Source: an uncultured Bacteroidia bacterium
GTDB lineage: Bacteria; Bacteroidota; Bacteroidia; Bacteroidales; Prolixibacteraceae
Length of the DNA stretch: 11,062 nt
Direction of reading: 5' to 3'
Assembly: GCA_903859795.1 (NCBI GenBank)
Contig: CAIOOC010000133.1
Location: 1-11,062 of the forward strand
The notes under the pieces are model-generated. The model was not told the origin of the DNA and did not search any database. It worked only from the letters and a program-made list of their open reading frames with translations. A program made the position numbers and the translations under genes. Shown here piece after piece: positions 1-5,122 of this stretch (positions are counted from its first letter, which is position 1; every line of letters begins with the position of its first letter).

Positions 1-707
1 CCAAATTCGGGAGAAACAGTAAACCTTTCATCTCCATTCCGACGGTGTAATCCAACGATTGCATCCCACCATTTTAAATGATGGTTAACTGCAACCTCCC
101 ATTCCGGCAACCGGGGATCGGAAACCTGTGGCCCCTGGGTGTGGCCAACCCTGGCATGAATATGACCTGCATGTTGGATAACCTTATCAAGATTTTCAGT
201 CTGATCCTCAAGAAACGACTCAGAGACTGCACAGAAATGGGAGAAGTCAGCTGTAAATTGAATATCCGGGAAAGCGTCAACAAATTTTGCTGTAGTGGTC
301 ACACAAAAGGGGAACTTCCCCCGATGAGTCTCATGAAGAACCCTGATTCCAGTCTTTCCGGCAATAGTCTTTGCAATCTCGATCAACTCAGAATTCTGCT
401 CAAAAGAAAAGTAGTCCTTTCCGGTTTGTGAGTTGATAAACAGCGGATCGAAAGAAGAAAGATATTCCAGGTGATTCTGAAAGTCAGCCTTGTACTCAGC
501 AAAAGTCTCTCCCACAGCACCATATTGCTGGGCAATAAGATGTAACGAAAATTCCTTTGAGAGTTTTAATAACCCATCCTTCAGATCGCTGCCTAAAGGA
601 AAGCCAAACTCAACACCCTCATAACCGGACTCTTTAACCCTGAATAAAAAATCCTTGAGGGGCAGGTGAGCCGAACCCCAGATTGGACAAAAAAATTCAA
701 CTTTCAT
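1..707 (-). CDS. Sugar phosphate isomerase/epimerase-like TIM-barrel protein (3' end off the window)
   Basis: An open frame runs without a stop from an ATG (complement of 705-707) to the left edge, giving 235 residues of a protein whose C-terminus is outside the window. It begins MKVEFFCPIWGSAH and lacks a signal peptide, so it is probably cytoplasmic. Candidate metal ligands appear in the order expected for the xylose isomerase-like/AP-endonuclease-2 barrel: Glu126 in LHETHRGK, Asp154 and His157 in TADFSH, His182/His184 in GHIHARVGH, and Glu234 in SPEF at the truncation point. Family members are usually about 270-300 residues, so little is missing. Such proteins interconvert keto and aldo sugars or epimerise sugars; the exact substrate cannot be told. 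It is transcribed divergently from the secreted hydrolase cluster, which suggests it may process a released sugar, but this is inference. The plus-strand frame at 78-431 is its antisense shadow. Confidence 0.85.
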   Translation of the reverse strand, partial: MKVEFFCPIWGSAHLPLKDFLFRVKESGYEGVEFGFPLGSDLKDGLLKLSKEFSLHLIAQQYGAVGETFAEYKADFQNHLEYLSSFDPLFINSQTGKDYFSFEQNSELIEIAKTIAGKTGIRVLHETHRGKFPFCVTTTAKFVDAFPDIQFTADFSHFCAVSESFLEDQTENLDKVIQHAGHIHARVGHTQGPQVSDPRLPEWEVAVNHHLKWWDAIVGLHRRNGDERFTVSPEF

Positions 708-745
708 GCGCTTAATATTTAGGTGACTACAGTTATATTACAAAT

Positions 746-773
746 TGAAATTTCATAAATACCTGAATTTCAT
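746..773. promoter_or_regulatory. Possible operator: palindrome with a near repeat
   Basis: TGAAATTTCA (746-755) is a perfect 10-bp palindrome. TGAATTTCAT (764-773) repeats it with one base missing, with the starts 18 bp apart. The pair lies 39-66 bp upstream of the minus-strand isomerase start, a plausible place for a regulator to bind. In such AT-rich DNA it could also arise by chance. Confidence 0.2.
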
Positions 774-862
774 TCTTATTGTGTTGTCAGTTTTGCACAA
801 ACCCGTTAAATATCGTAAAGTTATATTTGTTCTCTGCGCGTCTTTGTGGCTTTACTTGCGAC

Positions 863-897
863 TTTGCAAGATAACAAAATTGTCTGTAATAAGTTTG
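863..897 (+). promoter_or_regulatory. Candidate Bacteroidota-type promoter upstream of the cluster
   Basis: TAAGTTTG at 890-897 fits the Bacteroidota -7 consensus TAnnTTTG, and TTTG at 863-866 could be the -33 element. The spacer is 23 bp, longer than the usual 19-21, so the match is imperfect. A second -7 match, TATATTTG at 822-829, has its nearest upstream TTTG at 792-795 with a 26-bp spacer. Either could drive the six-gene run. Confidence 0.3.
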
Positions 898-916
898 TGT
901 TAAAATTAGATGGATA

Positions 917-988
917 ATGAATAAAATAACACATGTTTTCGCCCTTTTTCTATTGTATCATTGCATAAAATGTCAAGTTCCGACCTAA
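917..988 (+). CDS. Short leader-like ORF (23 codons), uncertain
   Basis: An ATG at 917 opens a 23-codon frame ending in TAA at 986-988. It reads MNKITHVFALFLLYH and then a short tail with two cysteines, so it looks like a stand-alone signal peptide: a lysine near the start, then a hydrophobic core. It lies just downstream of a possible promoter and ends 11 bp before the preferred start of the first large gene, in a different frame. It could be a regulatory leader peptide, the remnant of a decayed secreted gene, or chance. There is no clear ribosome binding site. Confidence 0.2.
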   Translation: MNKITHVFALFLLYHCIKCQVPT

Positions 989-999
989 AGATTAACAAT

Positions 1000-2385
1000 A
1001 TGAAACGATTTGGACTCATTCTTGGAAGTATTTTAGGAATTTTACTCGTAATTTTCTTTCTTTCTACCTCCTCCGTTGACAGCACCCCCTTTTATAAGAG
1101 CGATTATTACAATAAAACTGAAACCCGGATTGACAGCCTGAAATCGGCGTTTATCGCTAACAATGATTCAATAGAGGCTGGGTTTTCCAAAATCAGCATA
1201 ACCCCTTCACTGAATAACGCTGAGGATCAGTATCTTGAAGGAAAATTCAAAGAGACACCTCTCGCAGGTTATGGAGCGCGCAAAGGGAAACCGGCAACAG
1301 GGGTGCACGACAGCGTGTTTGTCAAAGCAGCTGCATTGAAAATTAACAATAAAACTTTTGTAATTGTTGGGGCAGATCTGCTTATTATGCCTCCCAATAT
1401 TATTGATGAAGTCACACTTCTTCTGGCCCAAAAAGGGATTCAGCGGCACCAGGTATTTTATTCCGCTTCGCACAGCCATTCCAGTTTAGGGGGATGGGGA
1501 CCAGGGTTTATTGGGGAACAGTTCGCCGGCAAAGAGAATAAAAATATTTCGAAATGGATGGTTCTCCAGATTTCCAAAGCTGTTACCGCGGCAATTGCTG
1601 ATTTGCACCCGGCCCGGATCGGAACCGGAAATTTCAGTGCGGCCAACTTTACCAGAAACCGTCTCTCCGGTGAATCTGGGACTAAGAACAGTGACTTTAT
1701 TTTTGTCTCAATAGAGCAATTTGGCAGGAAAAAAGCTGTAATAGGTTCATTTTCTGCTCATTCAACAACTCTTGGAGACGAAAACATGCAATTCAGCGCC
1801 GATTATCCGGGTTACTGGGAACGTAAGATGGAGCAAACTTCCGTTGATATCGCCATTTTTTGTGGCGGATCAGTAGGCAGCCAAAGTCCGTCGGGAGAGG
1901 GAAAAGGATTTGACAAACCCCGGTTAATTGGAGAGTCCCTGGCCGACAGTCTGAACCTTCACCTGCCAAAGGTGCAGATGAATGATCAGGTAACCTTATC
2001 AGCACTCTCGCTGAAAATGTTCTTACCTGAATATCATATCCGCGCAACAACCAAATTAAACCTGTCAACCTGGCTCAGCGAGAAGCTAATGCCTGTCCCC
2101 CAAAACGTCTATCTGCAGACCCTTCGGATCGGTAACCTGATCTGGATCACAACACCCTGCGATTTTAGCGGTGAGTATGCACTACAGATAAAAAACGGAC
2201 TTGCAGCAAAAGGTTTCAGCGCCAATGTGACAAGCTTTAACGGTAGCTATGTCGGTTATATTATCCCCGGACGTTATTTTTATCTCGACGAATATGAACC
2301 TAAAATAATGGGTTGGTTCGGACCTAATATGGGAGAATATACCGTTCAGCTAATCCGCCAGATGACAGATATTGTAACGAAATAG
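1000..2385 (+). CDS. Membrane-anchored neutral/alkaline ceramidase-like metallohydrolase
   Basis: This protein of 461 residues is probably a zinc-dependent amidase-fold enzyme of the neutral ceramidase family. Residues 4-22 form one hydrophobic segment after MKR, giving a membrane anchor or uncleaved signal with the rest in the periplasm. Family hallmarks are ITPS near 67-70, LAGYG near 88-92, SASHSHSSLGG with His158 and His160, FSAHSTTLG with His254, SADYPGYW with Asp268, SGEYAL with Glu392, and NGSYVGY with Tyr417/Tyr420. These match the zinc ligands (two His, a Glu, a Tyr) known for bacterial neutral ceramidase. The ATG at 1000 is preferred because it puts the hydrophobic segment at the N-terminus; an ATG at 970 and a TTG at 961 are in frame. 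It is shorter than classical ceramidases of about 650 residues and seems to lack their C-terminal domain, so the substrate may be another N-acyl compound. The next gene begins 5 bp after its stop. Confidence 0.8.
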   Translation: MKRFGLILGSILGILLVIFFLSTSSVDSTPFYKSDYYNKTETRIDSLKSAFIANNDSIEAGFSKISITPSLNNAEDQYLEGKFKETPLAGYGARKGKPATGVHDSVFVKAAALKINNKTFVIVGADLLIMPPNIIDEVTLLLAQKGIQRHQVFYSASHSHSSLGGWGPGFIGEQFAGKENKNISKWMVLQISKAVTAAIADLHPARIGTGNFSAANFTRNRLSGESGTKNSDFIFVSIEQFGRKKAVIGSFSAHSTTLGDENMQFSADYPGYWERKMEQTSVDIAIFCGGSVGSQSPSGEGKGFDKPRLIGESLADSLNLHLPKVQMNDQVTLSALSLKMFLPEYHIRATTKLNLSTWLSEKLMPVPQNVYLQTLRIGNLIWITTPCDFSGEYALQIKNGLAAKGFSANVTSFNGSYVGYIIPGRYFYLDEYEPKIMGWFGPNMGEYTVQLIRQMTDIVTK

Positions 2386-2390
2386 TCTGA

Positions 2391-3689
2391 ATGAAAAAAG
2401 TAATTAAGATTACGTTGCAATCAATTACAGGATTGCTCATCATCTTATTGATCATCGCATTTGCACCCGGAATCTGGTATCATTGGGTCACCTATCCTTC
2501 ATACGAAAGGGAGGTTACGGAACTGGCGAAGCTTCGCAAAGAGCAAGTTCCAATAACAAAACTGAACACCTACCGAGGGGTTATGCATGTTCACAGCTAT
2601 CTGTCGCATGACAGTAAAGGGACTTTGTATGACATCATTCCCGCAGCAAAAGCCGACGGTATCGATTTTATCTTCCTCACAGACCATCCCCGTTTTGATC
2701 TGGATACGCTGCCCAAGGGTTACAGGGGAATGCATGACGGAGTCCTGATTGAGCCCGGAAGTGAAAAATCGGGATTCGATTGCTGGCCCTTAAAACCAAC
2801 TATCATCGACTGGAAGGTCAATAAGGATACGGTTGCCAGGAATATCGTTTCACGTGGCGGAATCATCTTTTATGCTCATACCGAAGAACCCCATAACTGG
2901 GCCAATCCCGATTACCAGGGTATGGAAATCTACAACTTTCATACCGACACAAAAGATCAGTCGCCCGTTCCGATCCTCTTTAATGTCATTGTGAACGGAA
3001 ACAAATACCGCCATTGGGTATTAAGGGAGTTTTTCAATGAACAGACAACTATCCTGGCCCGGTGGGATTCCCTGAACAAAATCCGCAAAATTGTCGGCTT
3101 TTCGGCCGTTGATTCACACGAAAATCAGAATTTAAGAGCCAGATATCTCAGCGATGGGAGGATTCAGTGGATGGGGAATAACGCCCATCCGCTCGATACC
3201 ATGGAGGTGAAATTCTGGAACAAATGGCTCTTTGGTCCTCCCGATAAAAGCGGTTGGGTTTTCAAGCTCATGGTTGATACGTACCTGACCGGGTTCAATT
3301 ACATTACGAATTATGTACTTGCTGATTCATTGTCCACAACCTCACTCGCTGACCATATCCGGAAAGGACATCTTTTTACCGCCTTTAAGTCCCTCGGAGA
3401 TGCTAAAGGATTCCAGTATTATGCTGTAAATAAAAGCGATACCATCGGTGCCTTACTGGGTGATTCGATCCAGGCAAACCAGGTGAAGACACTCAATGTC
3501 AGCTCCCCGTTGCCGGGACTATTGAAGTTAATCCATGACGGTAAAACCATATCAATTCCTGCGGGCGATGACTATCATTTTGTCATTTCCGGACCGTTTG
3601 AAAAGGGAGCTTACCGCGTCGAAATAGATCTTAAAATGCAGGGGAAATACATACCCTGGCTATATTCAAATCCTGTTTATCTATATTAA
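2391..3689 (+). CDS. Membrane-anchored PHP-domain metallohydrolase
   Basis: This is a 432-residue protein with a lysine-rich start and a hydrophobic segment at about residues 11-28, so the catalytic part probably faces the periplasm. A PHP-type metal site is visible: His66-x-His68 (VMHVHSY), His73-Asp74, Asp98-His99 in FLTDHPRF, Glu121 and Glu125 in IEPGSE, His163 in YAHTEEPHNW, Glu179 in MEIYNFH, and Asp241-x-His243 in AVDSHEN. PHP domains use two or three metals to hydrolyse phosphoester or related bonds. The C-terminal 100 residues look beta-rich and end in GAYRVEIDLKM...PWLYSNPVYLY, which resembles the C-terminal part of other PHP proteins. The start lies 5 bp after the preceding stop, so translational coupling is likely. 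The substrate is unknown; an envelope phosphodiester or sugar phosphate is a guess. Confidence 0.75.
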   Translation: MKKVIKITLQSITGLLIILLIIAFAPGIWYHWVTYPSYEREVTELAKLRKEQVPITKLNTYRGVMHVHSYLSHDSKGTLYDIIPAAKADGIDFIFLTDHPRFDLDTLPKGYRGMHDGVLIEPGSEKSGFDCWPLKPTIIDWKVNKDTVARNIVSRGGIIFYAHTEEPHNWANPDYQGMEIYNFHTDTKDQSPVPILFNVIVNGNKYRHWVLREFFNEQTTILARWDSLNKIRKIVGFSAVDSHENQNLRARYLSDGRIQWMGNNAHPLDTMEVKFWNKWLFGPPDKSGWVFKLMVDTYLTGFNYITNYVLADSLSTTSLADHIRKGHLFTAFKSLGDAKGFQYYAVNKSDTIGALLGDSIQANQVKTLNVSSPLPGLLKLIHDGKTISIPAGDDYHFVISGPFEKGAYRVEIDLKMQGKYIPWLYSNPVYLY

Positions 3690-3716
3690 TCTCAACAAAT
3701 TATTAATTATTCAATT

Positions 3717-4994
3717 ATGAAAATAAAAATTATTTCTCTGTCATTCATGCTTCTGTGCATTCTGTTAAATGTTGATGCTCAGACTTTCAAAGCCGGTGCT
3801 GCGATGAAAAATATTACGCCCGATCACCTTATCCCCATTTCGGGTGGCATGGGAACTCCCGTGATGCCTACAGCGATTCAAGGGGCACTTACAGTCCGTG
3901 CACTTGTATTGGAAAATGGTAAAACAAGGGTGGCCATCGTCAGTGTCGACAACATCGGATGGCCGGCTTACCTGGGCGACCGCTCCCGCAAACTGATCAC
4001 CGGAGTTGCCCCCGAAAATGTGCTGATCGGCGCAACCCACGCCCACAGCTGTCCCGATGCTTACGGGTTCACCAACGAAAAAGGGGAAACCGGAGCAGAC
4101 CTGAAATACCTCGACTGGTGTGTAACCCAGGTCGCTGCAGCCGTGAACGAAGCCGTGTCAAAGCTCGAGCCGGCATCGCTCAGGACTGCTGTCGGCGAGG
4201 CAAAAGGTAAAATTGCCTATAACTATTATGCCGATAAGCTTTACGATCCCCGTTGCGGAATCATTCAGGCCATTGCCACTACGGGTAAAAACTCCGGCAA
4301 ACCGATTGCCACTCTGGTTAATTATGCTGTTCATCCCGAAATTCTTGGAACCGACCGGAAGTTACTCAGTCCCGATCTTTGCGGACCGCTGTACGACCGG
4401 ATTGAGTCAAAAGCAGGTGGAATGGCCATCTTTATGAACAGCGCCCAGGGCGGAATGGTAACTGCGGACACCCGACTTGGAAACGGGAAAGAGGCCAACG
4501 ACTGGAACGAATGCATCAGGATCGGAAACCTGCTGGCTGATGAGGCCTTAAGGATTATCGGACCAGCCGCAGTTCAGCAAAACCCTGAAATCTATTGTGC
4601 TTCAAAAGTGATCACATTCCCGATAGACTCTGAAATGATGCGCTATGTATTCAAACACTCTCCCGTCGCTGCAGATGCAGGAAAAGATAAGGACTACTCA
4701 AAGGTATCAACAAGACTAAACCTTTTGAATATCGGTAAGGCACAGGTAGTTACTATTCCCGGAGAAGCATTGCCTAACATCGGATTCTATGTGAAAAGAC
4801 ATATGAAGAGCGATCAGCCGATGTTATTCGGCCTGACCAATGATGCCTTCGGATATATGCTGACCAAAGAAGATTTTGGCGGATTCGAGCGGTATAATTA
4901 CATCTCCCGCACGTCGCTTGGTGAAATGACCGGTTGCATTTATGAGGATGAAGCAATAAAATTGATAAATGAAAGTCCGGTTCCTGCAAAATAA
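3717..4994 (+). CDS. Secreted neutral/alkaline ceramidase-like metallohydrolase
   Basis: This 425-residue protein has a clear cleavable signal peptide (residues 1-21, core SLSFMLLCILL, likely cut after VDA before Gln22), so it should be periplasmic or secreted. It shares the fold of the first large gene: AGAAMKNITPD at 26-36, GATHAHSCPD with His108 and His110, NYAVHPEILG with His206, SPDLCGPL with Asp220, NSAQGGMV, IPGEALP with Glu350, and GLTNDAFGYML with Tyr380. These fit the zinc site of the ceramidase superfamily. It diverges strongly from the first copy (ATHAHS versus ASHSHS, SPDLCGP versus SADYPGY), so the two probably have different substrates and are not a recent duplication. Many Bacteroidota members of this family sit in glycan loci with no proven ceramidase activity. 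The gap to the PHP gene is 27 bp. Confidence 0.8.
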   Translation: MKIKIISLSFMLLCILLNVDAQTFKAGAAMKNITPDHLIPISGGMGTPVMPTAIQGALTVRALVLENGKTRVAIVSVDNIGWPAYLGDRSRKLITGVAPENVLIGATHAHSCPDAYGFTNEKGETGADLKYLDWCVTQVAAAVNEAVSKLEPASLRTAVGEAKGKIAYNYYADKLYDPRCGIIQAIATTGKNSGKPIATLVNYAVHPEILGTDRKLLSPDLCGPLYDRIESKAGGMAIFMNSAQGGMVTADTRLGNGKEANDWNECIRIGNLLADEALRIIGPAAVQQNPEIYCASKVITFPIDSEMMRYVFKHSPVAADAGKDKDYSKVSTRLNLLNIGKAQVVTIPGEALPNIGFYVKRHMKSDQPMLFGLTNDAFGYMLTKEDFGGFERYNYISRTSLGEMTGCIYEDEAIKLINESPVPAK

Positions 4995-5038
4995 ACAACA
5001 CAAAATCAGGAGACTAAATAAATCATCCAAAGTACCCG

Positions 5039-5054
5039 GGAGTTGTGAAACTCC
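5039..5054. repeat. Small inverted repeat
   Basis: GGAGTT and AACTCC form a perfect 6-bp stem around a 4-base loop (GTGA). No T-tract follows, so it is not a standard intrinsic terminator. It overlaps the place where a -33 element would be expected, so it could be an operator, or it could be a weak RNA structure after the second ceramidase-like gene. Confidence 0.4.
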
Positions 5055-5091
5055 AAACAGATAACTTTGAAAAATAATTCACTAAGAAAAA

Positions 5092-5104
5092 GGTACGGAG
5101 TACC
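5092..5104. repeat. GGTAC-GGA-GTACC inverted repeat before the rhamnosidase start
   Basis: A perfect 5-bp stem with a 3-base loop lies 18 bp upstream of the ATG at 5123. In an mRNA it would sit close to the ribosome entry region. The block with its tail, CGCAAGATTTGTAG, looks like a short interspersed repeat of the kind scattered through Bacteroidota genomes. That resemblance is from memory and untested here; only one copy is in the window. Confidence 0.35.
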
Positions 5105-5122
5105 GCAAGATTTGTAGAAAAG

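Larger units (their letters stand above)
708..999. other. Divergent intergenic region
   Basis: This AT-rich stretch separates two divergently transcribed genes, so it should contain both promoters. On the plus strand there are two TAnnTTTG matches (822-829 and 890-897). No comparable element was found for the minus-strand gene. It also holds a 10-bp palindrome TGAAATTTCA at 746-755 with a near copy at 764-773, a GC-richer patch at 831-870 with an imperfect 10-base cadence, and a 23-codon ORF (917-988). No RNA gene was recognised. Confidence 0.6.
4995..5122 (+). promoter_or_regulatory. Intergenic spacer with possible internal promoter
   Basis: This is the only large gap within the plus-strand run. 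TAACTTTG at 5062-5069 matches the Bacteroidota -7 consensus TAnnTTTG. The nearest upstream TTG (5043-5045) is only 16 bp away, so the -33 element is poor. If active, it would start transcription about 45 bases before the rhamnosidase ATG, letting the last three genes be expressed apart from the first three. The spacer also holds two inverted repeats, listed separately. Confidence 0.25.

Noticed and set aside
78..431. Plus-strand ORF of 117 codons
   Set aside because: It lies antisense to the isomerase-like gene, whose frame runs unbroken with recognisable metal-ligand motifs; the plus-strand product has no family features.
961..999. Upstream starts (TTG at 961, ATG at 970) for the first ceramidase-like gene
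   Set aside because: They add a polar stretch before MKRFGLILG and would bury the hydrophobic anchor; the ATG at 1000 gives a normal N-terminal anchor.
4213..4437. Short plus-strand ORF within the second ceramidase-like gene
   Set aside because: It is an out-of-frame shadow of a gene with clear motifs along its length; the same applies to the other short internal ORFs on both strands.
1000..4994. Calling both ceramidase-fold proteins true ceramidases
   Set aside because: They are much shorter than characterised neutral ceramidases and sit in a glycan-type locus; the family name describes the fold and metal site only.
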